Shown piece by piece: positions 1-8,012 of a stretch of DNA of 40,955 bases. The number at the start of each line of letters is the position of its first letter. Position 1 is the stretch's first letter. Origin of the DNA: a virus. The translations under genes were made by a program, and so were the position numbers. The stretch spans positions 1 to 40,955 of the IMG/VR virus record IMGVR_UViG_3300017745_000019; one strand, given 5' to 3'. Under the pieces are notes generated by a model that did not search any database, was not told the DNA's origin, and saw only the letters and a program-made list of their open reading frames with translations.

Positions 1-459
1 CTGTATTCTTTTCAGATGAGAAATCTTCTGAAAGGAATCGGACAGCAAATGAAGTGGAGTGTAAGAGATGAATCACTTCACTCTAAAATGGGATGTCAAT
101 TATTTAGACATATGTGTGATGAATATCCTGAATTGTTTGATGAAGTAAAAGATGATGTTCATCAGGCAGCAAAGTATATGATTGAGATGGAACATAAGTT
201 CATTGATATGATATTTGAGCAGGGTGATTTAGAAAACCTAAAAGCAGATAATCTAAAAGAATTTATATCTAAAAGAGGTAATGAGAAATTAAAAGAATTA
301 GGTTACGAACCTACATTTAAGTTTAATGATGAAAAAGCTTCTGAATTGGACTGGTTCTATCACCTAACTGGTGGTACAACACATACTGATTTCTTCGCAG
401 TAAGGCCTACAGATTACTCTAAGGCAAATGAAGGTGAAGATTTCAACGATATTTGGTAA
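1..459 (+). CDS. nrdB: Ribonucleotide reductase small (beta) subunit, C-terminal part
   Basis: The frame is open from base 1, so the gene starts upstream and only its last 152 residues are present. The fragment holds the conserved RDESLHSKMG stretch, whose E and H are the ExxH metal ligands of class I beta subunits. It ends in an acidic tail, GEDFNDIW, of the kind that docks the small subunit onto the large subunit. The product carries the di-metal/tyrosyl radical cofactor that starts reduction of ribonucleotides to deoxyribonucleotides. The matching large subunit is encoded just downstream, separated by a MazG-like gene. The ATG at 16 is an internal methionine, because conserved-looking residues (LYSFQ) precede it in frame. 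Confidence 0.93.
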   Translation: MYSFQMRNLLKGIGQQMKWSVRDESLHSKMGCQLFRHMCDEYPELFDEVKDDVHQAAKYMIEMEHKFIDMIFEQGDLENLKADNLKEFISKRGNEKLKELGYEPTFKFNDEKASELDWFYHLTGGTTHTDFFAVRPTDYSKANEGEDFNDIW

Positions 460-482
460 AATAATAATAAAAAAAATAAGTT

Positions 483-782
483 ATGAGTTTTGATGAATTA
501 ATTACAAACGTAATTGGGTGGGCAGATGATAAAGGTATCTTAGTAAAAGATAACGCACCCAAACAAATGTTAAAAGTTTTGGAAGAAGTGGGAGAAACCG
601 CTGGAGCATTACTTAAAGACGATAAAGATGAGATAGTAGATGGAATCGGAGATTCATTCGTTACATTAATTATACTATCAATGCAGTTAGGATTACATCC
701 TTCAGAATGTTTAGAGGCTGCATGGGATGAGATAAAAGATAGAAAAGGTAAAACTAAAAACGGAGTGTTTATAAAAGAATGA
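483..782 (+). CDS. MazG-like nucleotide pyrophosphohydrolase
   Basis: A 99-residue protein with the MazG-type helical metal-binding pattern: EEVGE at residues 34-38 and DGIGD at 53-57, followed by a helix and the ending KTKNGVFIKE. Members of this all-alpha NTP pyrophosphatase family hydrolyse (d)NTPs to the monophosphate and pyrophosphate. Phage versions have been proposed to clean non-canonical nucleotides or lower alarmone levels. It lies between the two ribonucleotide reductase genes and its end overlaps the large-subunit start by 4 bases (ATGA), which suggests co-translation and a role in dNTP pool control. The exact substrate cannot be read from sequence. Confidence 0.85.
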   Translation: MSFDELITNVIGWADDKGILVKDNAPKQMLKVLEEVGETAGALLKDDKDEIVDGIGDSFVTLIILSMQLGLHPSECLEAAWDEIKDRKGKTKNGVFIKE

Positions 783-2551
783 AAAATTACGGCGCCGAAT
801 TAGATTGGGAAATAGACGTAGATTTTCCATCTTGGGCAAATACAGAAATCTACGTTAAGACAATATCAAAGGGATACTTACTTGAAGGTGAAAAACCTAA
901 AGATGCATATTGGAGAGTAGCAACAACAGCCGCTCGAAGATTGGGTAAACCTCAAATGGCAACTAAATTTTTCGATTATATTTGGAAGGGTTGGTTAAAC
1001 TTAGCAACTCCTGTTTTATCAAACACTGGTACTGATAGAGGATTACCTATCAGTTGTTTCGGAATCGATGTAGCTGATTCAATTCAAGATATCGGTACTA
1101 AGAATTTAGAGATGATGTTACTCGCTAAGCATGGTGGTGGAGTAGGTGTTGGATTGAATATGATTCGACCAGCAGGTTCTAATATTACACAAAACGGAAC
1201 ATCCGATGGTGTTGTTCCATTCGCTAAAATTTATGATTCTACAATCCTTGCTACCAATCAAGGTAGTGTACGAAGAGGGGCAGCATCTGTTAACCTTAAT
1301 ATTGAGCACGAAGATTTTGATGAGTGGATTGAAATCAGAGAACCTAAAGGTGATGTAAACAGACAATGTTTGAATTTACATCAATGTGTGGTTGTTGGTG
1401 ATAAGTTTATGAGAAGATTAGAAGAAGGTGATTCAGAAGCTCGTAGAAAATGGGGTAAGGTACTTCAAAAGAGAAAAGCGACTGGTGAACCATATGTAAT
1501 GTTCAAAGGTAATATCAACAAAGCAAATCCACCAATGTATAAGGATAATGGATTGAAAGTTCATATGACTAACATATGTTCTGAGATTACATTACATACA
1601 GATGAATCACATTCATTCGTTTGTTGTTTATCTTCACTTAATCTATCTAAATATGATGAGTGGAAACATACAGATTTAGTTTATACGGCAACTTGGTTCT
1701 TAGATGGTATCCTATCAGAGTTCTTACAAAGAGCTAAGAATATGAGAGGATTCGAAAACGCAGTACGTTCAGCAGAAAAAGGTAGAGCATTAGGATTAGG
1801 TGTATTGGGATGGCATACATATCTACAACAAAAAGGTATTCCGTTTGATTCACTACCAGCTCAATTTGAAACTCGTAGAATCTTTTCACAATTAAAGATT
1901 GAATCAGAAAGAGCAAGTAGAGAGATGGCCTCAGAATTAGGTGAACCATTATGGTGTAAAGATAGTGGATTCAGAAACACTCACCTAAGAGCAGTTGCAC
2001 CAACTGTATCCAACTCTAAGTTAGCAGGTAATGTTTCACCGGGTATTGAACCTTGGGCAGCAAACGTATTTACAGAACAAACTTCAAAAGGAACGTTCAT
2101 TAGAAAAAATAGAGAATTAGAAAAAGCACTTAGAAAAGCAGGTATCAATAACAAAGATACTTGGGATAAAATATTAGCCGATGGTGGTTCTATTCAAGAT
2201 ATCAAAGAATTAGATAACTGGGTATATTGTGATGGGAAACTAACCGAAGTAAATGGTAAGGTTGATACTACTAAGTGTGATAAAGTAAAAGATGTATTCA
2301 AAACATTCAAAGAGATTAATCAATTAGAATTGGTTAGACAGGCTGGAGTTAGACAACAATACATCGACCAAGGAGTTTCGTTGAACTTAGCATTTCCATC
2401 AGAGGCAACTCCGAAGTGGATGAATTCAGTTCATTTGGAAGCTTGGAAGCAGGGTGTAAAAACATTATATTACACTCGAACCGAATCTGTACTTAGAGGT
2501 GATATCGCAGCACAGGCGATGGACCCAGATTGTATAAGTTGTGATGGATAA
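779..2551 (+). CDS. nrdA: Ribonucleotide reductase large (alpha) subunit, short form
   Basis: A 590-residue class I large subunit that reduces ribonucleoside diphosphates with the small subunit encoded upstream. Active-site features are present: a redox cysteine near residue 93 (ISCFG), NICSE at 265-269 supplying the catalytic Asn, Cys and Glu, the second redox cysteine at about 282 (FVCCLSSLNL), the radical-transfer tyrosine pair YY at 564-565, and a C-terminal CISC shuttle pair at 585-588. It is much shorter than typical enzymes (about 750 residues) and starts almost directly in the catalytic region, so the N-terminal ATP-cone that gives dATP feedback inhibition appears to be missing. A thioredoxin follows and could reduce the C-terminal pair. 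Confidence 0.95.
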   Translation: MKNYGAELDWEIDVDFPSWANTEIYVKTISKGYLLEGEKPKDAYWRVATTAARRLGKPQMATKFFDYIWKGWLNLATPVLSNTGTDRGLPISCFGIDVADSIQDIGTKNLEMMLLAKHGGGVGVGLNMIRPAGSNITQNGTSDGVVPFAKIYDSTILATNQGSVRRGAASVNLNIEHEDFDEWIEIREPKGDVNRQCLNLHQCVVVGDKFMRRLEEGDSEARRKWGKVLQKRKATGEPYVMFKGNINKANPPMYKDNGLKVHMTNICSEITLHTDESHSFVCCLSSLNLSKYDEWKHTDLVYTATWFLDGILSEFLQRAKNMRGFENAVRSAEKGRALGLGVLGWHTYLQQKGIPFDSLPAQFETRRIFSQLKIESERASREMASELGEPLWCKDSGFRNTHLRAVAPTVSNSKLAGNVSPGIEPWAANVFTEQTSKGTFIRKNRELEKALRKAGINNKDTWDKILADGGSIQDIKELDNWVYCDGKLTEVNGKVDTTKCDKVKDVFKTFKEINQLELVRQAGVRQQYIDQGVSLNLAFPSEATPKWMNSVHLEAWKQGVKTLYYTRTESVLRGDIAAQAMDPDCISCDG

Positions 2552-2591
2552 TATTAAATAAATTGTAGAATGATTAAAAAGAAGGAAAAAG

Positions 2592-2831
2592 ATGAAGTAT
2601 TTGTATTTCTCAGCCCAATGGTGTGGTCCGTGTAAGACCTTATCACCAATAATGAACGAAGTATCAACCTTAGTTTCTGTTGAAAAAATTGATGTTGATT
2701 TAGATTACGAAAGAGCACAACAATATGGTGTTAGGAATATACCAACAGTTGTATTGGTAGAAGGTGAAACTGAAGTAAAACGATTTATTGGAGTTCAACC
2801 AAAACAAAATTATATTAATGCAGTAAAATAA
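2592..2831 (+). CDS. Small thioredoxin
   Basis: A 79-residue thioredoxin with the classic WCGPCK active site at residues 10-15 and the cis-proline segment IPT that packs against it. It is shorter than the usual 105-110 residues because the N-terminal beta-alpha unit is reduced, as is common for phage thioredoxins and glutaredoxins. Its place directly after the ribonucleotide reductase genes suggests that it recycles the CISC tail of the large subunit. A purine-rich AAGGAAAAAG sits just before the ATG. Confidence 0.93.
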   Translation: MKYLYFSAQWCGPCKTLSPIMNEVSTLVSVEKIDVDLDYERAQQYGVRNIPTVVLVEGETEVKRFIGVQPKQNYINAVK

Positions 2832-2832
2832 A

Positions 2833-2864
2833 TTTGGATTTTTGAAAAAAAAATTGTATATTAG
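2833..2864 (+). promoter_or_regulatory. Bacteroidota-type promoter
   Basis: TTTG at 2833-2836, a 20-base spacer, then TATATTAG at 2857-2864. This matches the known Bacteroidota -33/-7 promoter (TTTG, TAnnTTTG) and the other copies in this window with identical spacing. The predicted transcript would start near 2869-2871, just ahead of the ATG at 2884, and would serve the HTH and Mom-like genes. Confidence 0.75.
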
Positions 2865-2883
2865 TAATAAGTTACGAAAAAGT

Positions 2884-3087
2884 ATGGCATTAAGAGGTGA
2901 ATCACATCCACAACATAAATTAACTGAAGAGCAAGTTTACACAATCCGAAAACTATGGAAAGTAGGACATCGGAATGTTAGAGTATTGGCTAGAAACAAT
3001 GGTGTATCACCTGCTAATATTCGTAGAATTGTTAAGAATGAAACGTGGACTCATCTTTTAGTAGGTGAATTTGATAAATACCAATAA
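2884..3087 (+). CDS. Small helix-turn-helix DNA-binding protein
   Basis: A 67-residue protein with the pattern KLTEEQVYTIRKLW...VRVLARNNGVSPANIRRIVKNETW, which reads as a resolvase- or homing-endonuclease-associated helix-turn-helix that binds DNA. A longer frame could begin at a TTG at 2842, but that codon lies inside the promoter at 2833-2864 and upstream of the predicted transcript start, so the ATG at 2884 is preferred. Its stop overlaps the next start by one base. It may regulate the modification genes that follow, or be a remnant of a mobile-intron-type DNA-binding module; the sequence does not decide. Confidence 0.7.
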   Translation: MALRGESHPQHKLTEEQVYTIRKLWKVGHRNVRVLARNNGVSPANIRRIVKNETWTHLLVGEFDKYQ

Positions 3088-3845
3088 TGAAAGAAGTAGG
3101 AAAGAAGTATTGTGATACATCCAAATTATCAGTAAGAAAAATTTCCAAATCCGTAGCTAAAGATATAGTAATAAAAAACCACTATTCACATTTGTGGACT
3201 AAAGTATCTTACGCTATTGGTTTGTATGTTGATGATGATTCACATCAGTTCTTTAATACTTCAGAAAAACTTATAGGTGTAGCATGTTATGGAGACCCGA
3301 TTGGTAGATTGAGTGGACAATCCATAACTGAACTATTAGATAGAACAGAAGTTTTAGAATTAGTTCGATTATTTGTATTTGATGATTATGGTTCAAATAT
3401 AGAAAGTTGGTTCTTAGGTAAAACCTTTCAATGGTTAAGAGAGAACACACCACATATCAAAGGATTGATATCATATTCAGACCCTAAAGAAGGTCATAAC
3501 GGAACTATCTACCAAGCAACGAATTGGATTTATCAGGGTGATAAGTTACGATTCAACGATAGTTGGAGTTTTAAGTTTAGTGAAGATGGGGAGTGGCAGC
3601 ATGGGAGAACAATATTTCCATATTATGGAACTAACAATCCAACTAAGATACAAGAACAAATTGATAAACCATTTTGGATTCGTAAAGAACCTCGTAAACA
3701 TCGATATGTTTACATTCTTGCGAAGGGTGGTGAAAGAAGGAAACTGATTAAGAATCTAAAACATCCTATCTTACCATATCCAAAAAGTGAAAACGAAATA
3801 GAATTAGAAATTAGAAAATTAGAACCAATTGAAAGAAGAGGGTAA
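3087..3845 (+). CDS. Mom-like DNA-modification acyltransferase, copy 1
   Basis: A 252-residue protein with the layout I associate with the Mom family (phage Mu DNA adenine modification, GNAT-like fold): KNHYSH at 30-35, a GVACYGDP strand at 64-71, ELVRLFVFDD at 91-100 followed by NIES at 104-107, and the signature ISYSDPKEGHNGTIYQATNW at 128-147. Mu Mom converts adenine to a carbamoylmethylated base and protects the phage from restriction. Here that role is inferred. It aligns without gaps to the next gene through residue 151, so the two are tandem paralogs. The C-terminal half carries a Lys/Arg-rich stretch around RKEPRKHRYVYIL. Confidence 0.72.
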   Translation: MKEVGKKYCDTSKLSVRKISKSVAKDIVIKNHYSHLWTKVSYAIGLYVDDDSHQFFNTSEKLIGVACYGDPIGRLSGQSITELLDRTEVLELVRLFVFDDYGSNIESWFLGKTFQWLRENTPHIKGLISYSDPKEGHNGTIYQATNWIYQGDKLRFNDSWSFKFSEDGEWQHGRTIFPYYGTNNPTKIQEQIDKPFWIRKEPRKHRYVYILAKGGERRKLIKNLKHPILPYPKSENEIELEIRKLEPIERRG

Positions 3846-4632
3846 ACATTATTGTGATTCCACTAAAGTTAGTGTAGCGCCAATAGCTAAATCAATAGCA
3901 AAGGATATAATCGTTAAGAAACATTATACCCACGCATGGACATCTTGTCGATACGCATTGGGTGTATATTATCAAACTGATAATGTTGATGTATTTGGTA
4001 ACTCTCAGAAATTAATTGGTGTAGCAATCTACGGATTTCCAGTCGGAGCAAAAGCACCTACATCTGTATGTGAAGGATTAACAAAAGATAATATATTAGA
4101 ATTAACTCGTTTATACTTAGATGATGGTTATGGTTCTAATATTGAAAGTTGTGCATTGGGTAAAACATTCCAATGGATTAGAGATAACGATAAAAACATC
4201 AAAGTACTATTATCATATGCTGATAACGGACAGGGACACGTTGGTGGTATTTACAAAGCAACTAATTGGATATATCAGGGGTTATCAACTGATATAGCAC
4301 TTATGCCAAATTGGGGTATCTCACTATCTAAAGAACCATATGATTGGATTCATAGTAGAAGTGTTTATAATCTATGGGGTAGTGGTAACTTAGAACATCT
4401 TCGTAGAGAGATTGGAAAAGAAGGACATACTGAGTTTTGGCGAAGAGAAGAACCACCAAAACATAGATACATTCAAATCATATCTCAGAATAAAAAAGAA
4501 AAAAAGGATTTAATGAAAAGGTTAAAGCACGAAACTAAACCTTATCCTAAAACGGCATCTGATTATAATACAGATATCGTACACCATACAACATATGCGC
4601 CAGAAGAATCTAATGAGATAAATTTTTGGTAA
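3829..4632 (+). CDS. Mom-like DNA-modification acyltransferase, copy 2
   Basis: A 267-residue paralog of the preceding gene. KHYTH at 31-35, GVAIYGFPVG at 64-73, ELTRLYLDDG at 91-100, NIES at 104-107 and GHVGGIYKATNWIYQG at 136-151 fall at exactly the same residue numbers as in copy 1. The start is a TTG inside the end of copy 1 (17-base overlap). It is supported because the resulting N-terminus, MKEEGKHYCD, matches MKEVGKKYCD of copy 1. Divergence elsewhere (for example residue 70, and the insert after 151) suggests different target sequences or substrates, or a heteromeric enzyme. The tail after about residue 245 is unlike copy 1. Confidence 0.72.
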   Translation: MKEEGKHYCDSTKVSVAPIAKSIAKDIIVKKHYTHAWTSCRYALGVYYQTDNVDVFGNSQKLIGVAIYGFPVGAKAPTSVCEGLTKDNILELTRLYLDDGYGSNIESCALGKTFQWIRDNDKNIKVLLSYADNGQGHVGGIYKATNWIYQGLSTDIALMPNWGISLSKEPYDWIHSRSVYNLWGSGNLEHLRREIGKEGHTEFWRREEPPKHRYIQIISQNKKEKKDLMKRLKHETKPYPKTASDYNTDIVHHTTYAPEESNEINFW

Positions 4633-4659
4633 ATTGTTAATAACTTTTTACATAAAAAG

Positions 4660-4691
4660 TTTGGTAGTTACAAATAAATTTCGTATATTAG
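4660..4691 (+). promoter_or_regulatory. Bacteroidota-type promoter with AT-rich upstream element
   Basis: TTTG at 4660-4663, a 20-base spacer, TATATTAG at 4684-4691. The preceding bases 4634-4659 include TTGTTAATAAC and a perfect 8-base inverted repeat (AACTTTTT at 4642-4649, AAAAAGTT at 4654-4661). Three other promoters in the window carry related TTAACA/TTAACAT-type tracts, so this is probably an upstream element. It drives the 658-residue gene starting at 4717. Confidence 0.82.
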
Positions 4692-4716
4692 TAGTATAAT
4701 TGAAAATTGACAAGTT

Positions 4717-6693
4717 ATGAATGATATAGAAACCATAAAAGTTCCAGCGTCTAGAGTAGTTAGACGTAGAAAAACAATAAAACTACCCGAACATATCGAA
4801 TTAATACCTAATACACCATATATAAACTGGGAAAAACTTCATAGAGGTAGTTTAGATGTACTTAAAAATATGATTGATGAACTATGGACAGAGGAAAATT
4901 TAGATTTAGTAAATAGTGGTAAAATTGGTAATGTTAAAGATGAAATCAGATTAACATTAGCTGAGATTCCATATTTCACCAGAAACGAATGTTTGAATGG
5001 TACTATAGCTCCAAATGGTAGTATTATAAATTCATTCTATAATAGAGAACCATTTTTAGAACACACTATAACAAAGGTAAGTAAAATAGCTTATTTAATT
5101 AGATGTTTATATGGTATATCAGATTTTAACTTCCTTCCTGTTTCATTGATTTCAAATCCCAAAGATAATTCAAATATGGGTGTTCAAATGAAAAATGTTT
5201 TATTAGGTAAAGATAGGGGGCATTTTTTAACTGTTTTTAAAGAGGTAGTAACTGAAGAGGCTAAATTTGATAAGGAGTTTTGGAAATCCGTAAAATCTAA
5301 ATTACAACAACTAACTAATAAGGGTTACGCTACAATAGATTCATTAACTAATTTCCAAACACATGGTATGGATGAGATTATTTCTAAGTTAAGTGAAGTT
5401 AAGAGTACCTTTTCTTTGAAAGATATTTTAGATGATTTTTATTATAATAGAATATACACTCAAAAAGAAACTATTCAAATAAGATTAGAAACCATAGATA
5501 CTCATCGAAGTGAAATCGAATCAATCAACAATGGTGAAAACGATTGGAAAACTCACAATTATGCATTAACAAGATTAACAGATAGGTTAGTAGATAATTT
5601 ATACTTAGATTACAATCAGTTAAAGATTGATGAGATGTGTGCTAAATCTGAAGTATTGATGGGAGAACACCCATTCTTAAAAGGTAGAAGGAATTCAAAC
5701 TTCTCTGGATTTGAAACTGAACCACTAATGATATTAGCAGCAACTATTAATGATTCATTCGATAGACATTTGTATGAAAAACTATCAGGAATATCTGATA
5801 TACCCAAACGTGCAAAATCTTATATAGAGTGTATAGTTACTTCCAAAAAAGAAAATAGATACACTACTGAAAAATTTAAGAATCTACTTAAAGAATTAGA
5901 AATTGTAGCTAATATAACTGCTGATGATGGAGTTACTAATTTATGGGGTAGTTGGAATGATAACATTCTAAACGCATATGATGTTTGGAAAACTACATAC
6001 ATAGATAAAAAAACTACAAATAAATTCGATACTTTTAGAGTTAGTTCAATGGATATGGCTTTGATAATGTATAGAGCTATTAAATACATTATGAAAGAAT
6101 GTAAAGTTAGAGAATCTGGATTATCAGCTACTACAAAACAATTTATTGAGTGGTTTATAGATGAAACAAAAAACAATTCGTATGAGTTTGTTAAAGCTGT
6201 TGAAACTGCTGAAAACTCTTGGAAAGGTAAATTTGAAAAGGTGATTGGACCATATACTGAAAGGTTCATAAAGTATAAAATAGAATCAGCTGGTGAAGTT
6301 AAATCTGAGCATGTTTTAAAGAAAGAAAAGTTAAGAGCTTTAAGAACTAAAGCAGTTGATATAGGATTACCCACTAAATTTACAATGTACGATAGAAACA
6401 ATCAGGGGTGGTTTGTTACCGATATTGATTTAAACAATGGTAATGGATTAAATCTTTGTCATTATACATCAGCTACTAAAGCTGGTATGTACACTTCTGA
6501 AAATACAGATATGGGTCCTGCTAGAGATAATATCGATGTAGTTAAAGAAAAGATAATTCCTACTGATTATTTTTCACCCGATGGTAAGTTTATTAAGGAT
6601 TTTAAAAAAGAAGTAAACCAACCAACGGATATTGATTTACTCGAACCATGGATGAATACAGTGAAGTTTAGTAAATTTTATAAAAAAGATTAA
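4717..6693 (+). CDS. Large protein of unknown function
   Basis: A 658-residue protein that I do not recognise. The N-terminus is basic (VPASRVVRRRKTIKLPE, residues 9-25). The body is charged and mostly helical in character, with no signal peptide, membrane segment, P-loop or cysteine cluster that I can see. The last ~120 residues change style: NGNGLNLCHYTSATKAGMYT is Gly/Asn-rich and more beta-like, and could be a separate domain. It has its own strong promoter and sits between the Mom-like pair and a glycosyltransferase, so a part in DNA modification, its control or an anti-defence role is possible, but this is inference from position only. Base composition looks even more A/T-rich than the neighbouring polymerase. 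Confidence 0.85.
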   Translation: MNDIETIKVPASRVVRRRKTIKLPEHIELIPNTPYINWEKLHRGSLDVLKNMIDELWTEENLDLVNSGKIGNVKDEIRLTLAEIPYFTRNECLNGTIAPNGSIINSFYNREPFLEHTITKVSKIAYLIRCLYGISDFNFLPVSLISNPKDNSNMGVQMKNVLLGKDRGHFLTVFKEVVTEEAKFDKEFWKSVKSKLQQLTNKGYATIDSLTNFQTHGMDEIISKLSEVKSTFSLKDILDDFYYNRIYTQKETIQIRLETIDTHRSEIESINNGENDWKTHNYALTRLTDRLVDNLYLDYNQLKIDEMCAKSEVLMGEHPFLKGRRNSNFSGFETEPLMILAATINDSFDRHLYEKLSGISDIPKRAKSYIECIVTSKKENRYTTEKFKNLLKELEIVANITADDGVTNLWGSWNDNILNAYDVWKTTYIDKKTTNKFDTFRVSSMDMALIMYRAIKYIMKECKVRESGLSATTKQFIEWFIDETKNNSYEFVKAVETAENSWKGKFEKVIGPYTERFIKYKIESAGEVKSEHVLKKEKLRALRTKAVDIGLPTKFTMYDRNNQGWFVTDIDLNNGNGLNLCHYTSATKAGMYTSENTDMGPARDNIDVVKEKIIPTDYFSPDGKFIKDFKKEVNQPTDIDLLEPWMNTVKFSKFYKKD

Positions 6694-6697
6694 TTAT

Positions 6698-7819
6698 ATG
6701 AAAGTATTAGTAATACCAAACTATACTAACTTTGGACAAGTAAAGGACATCAATAGGGATTCATTCCTATTGGTGTTCAAATCGTTCTTAGATAATACCA
6801 AAATAGGAAAAGAATGGGAATGGATTCTACCATATCCTGGCGGACACCATAACCATCCTGGTATTATCAATGGGTTCGATTATCCAAATGTTAGTTTAAG
6901 GAAGATGGATATCATTGAACCATTCCCACCTAAAATGAGGGTGGATTATCCGTATAGGTTCTTTGATAAACTTATAGAAAAAGAAGAATCAAAATTTAAT
7001 TTGATTTGGTCACATCTTCCTGAGTGGACTAACAATTATGTTATCACTCGAATCTATAACAAATTACAACCGATTATTGGATATTGCCATTGGAGTGAAA
7101 TACCTAATAACGGAGCAAGAACTGAGAATTCCTTTTGGAATAATCTTAGAGGTATCTTACAAATGAAAGTATGTGGTGTAAACTCAAACTATCAGAAAGG
7201 TGTTATTCTTGAAAACGCAGCTAAAGATTTCCAACCACATATTGTTGAGAAATTAGATAAGATTATTCAACCTTGGTATTTGGGTTGTGATTCAGCTACT
7301 CCATCAAATGGATATGATGAGAAAACAATTGTGTTCAATCATAGAGAAGGTGTTTATACTGGTTCTAAATGGTTCTTTGAAACTATGGATAAACTATGGG
7401 AAGAAAGACAAGATTTCAAAGTTTACACTACTCTAAAAGAAATGGGTAAACCATATACTAAATATATTGGACACGCTGATAGAGAAGTATATCTAAATCA
7501 GTTATCTAAAGCACATTTTGGAGTTGGGTGTTTTGAAGGTTATTCAGCTTGGAGTATGAGCGCTACTGATGGATTAAGTAGAGGTGTACCATATCTACTT
7601 CCAAATGGATATTGTTATCCTGAAATGGTAGGTGATGATTATCCACTATTATACAATGGTAGAAAAGAATTTAAAGAAATGGTTGGTAAACTCTTAGATG
7701 GTGAAATAGAAAGACCTGATGTAACACATATAGCAAAATCTTTGTTATGGGAAAGCCAACTAAAAAAATGGGATATCGAAAATAATTTTGTAAAAAATTG
7801 TAGGATATTTGAAGAATAA
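6698..7819 (+). CDS. GT-B type glycosyltransferase, possibly DNA-modifying
   Basis: A 373-residue protein that looks like a two-domain GT-B glycosyltransferase. The C-terminal half has the nucleotide-sugar domain pattern: TIVFNHREGVYTGSKWFFE, a KVYTT strand, then a helix ending in SKAHFGVGCFEGYSAWSMSATDGLSRGVPYLLPNG, which resembles the donor-binding segment of GT4-type enzymes. It lies 4 bases after the unknown 658-residue gene and before the DNA polymerase, away from the main glycan cluster. That position favours glycosylation of modified DNA bases, as T4 does, but transfer to a protein or host glycan cannot be excluded. Confidence 0.75.
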   Translation: MKVLVIPNYTNFGQVKDINRDSFLLVFKSFLDNTKIGKEWEWILPYPGGHHNHPGIINGFDYPNVSLRKMDIIEPFPPKMRVDYPYRFFDKLIEKEESKFNLIWSHLPEWTNNYVITRIYNKLQPIIGYCHWSEIPNNGARTENSFWNNLRGILQMKVCGVNSNYQKGVILENAAKDFQPHIVEKLDKIIQPWYLGCDSATPSNGYDEKTIVFNHREGVYTGSKWFFETMDKLWEERQDFKVYTTLKEMGKPYTKYIGHADREVYLNQLSKAHFGVGCFEGYSAWSMSATDGLSRGVPYLLPNGYCYPEMVGDDYPLLYNGRKEFKEMVGKLLDGEIERPDVTHIAKSLLWESQLKKWDIENNFVKNCRIFEE

Positions 7820-7829
7820 TTCGTATATT

Positions 7830-8012
7830 ATGGTAATATTCAAATTCAAAGGTAAAACATATGAAATCACATCGAATGATAACTATCGTTCTAACGAAGA
7901 TTTACTGCGTGATTTCGAATATTGTTTAGAGGTTAGAGATTACCAAACGATTAATAATAGAATAACCAATGGCTTAAAGTGGGGTTGGATGAAAGAACTA
8001 AAAAATAATTAA
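7830..8012 (+). CDS. Small hypothetical protein
   Basis: A 60-residue protein, MVIFKFKGKTYEITSNDNYR..., followed by a helix (NEDLLRDFEYCLEVRDYQT) and a basic end. A longer version could begin at a TTG at 7809 inside the preceding gene, but the ATG at 7830 gives a natural beta-strand start and is preferred. The stop codon overlaps the DNA polymerase start by one base, so it is probably translated with the polymerase. Function unknown. Confidence 0.6.
   Translation: MVIFKFKGKTYEITSNDNYRSNEDLLRDFEYCLEVRDYQTINNRITNGLKWGWMKELKNN

Noticed and set aside
5820-6401. 193-residue open frame on the - strand
   Set aside because: It lies wholly within the 658-residue gene, which has a promoter and good codon pattern. 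The reverse frame is hydrophobic and Ser-rich as expected from the antisense of AT-rich coding DNA.
7821-7831. TCGTATATTAT resembling the -7 promoter box
   Set aside because: No TTTG 20 bases upstream, and the box overlaps the ATG at 7830.
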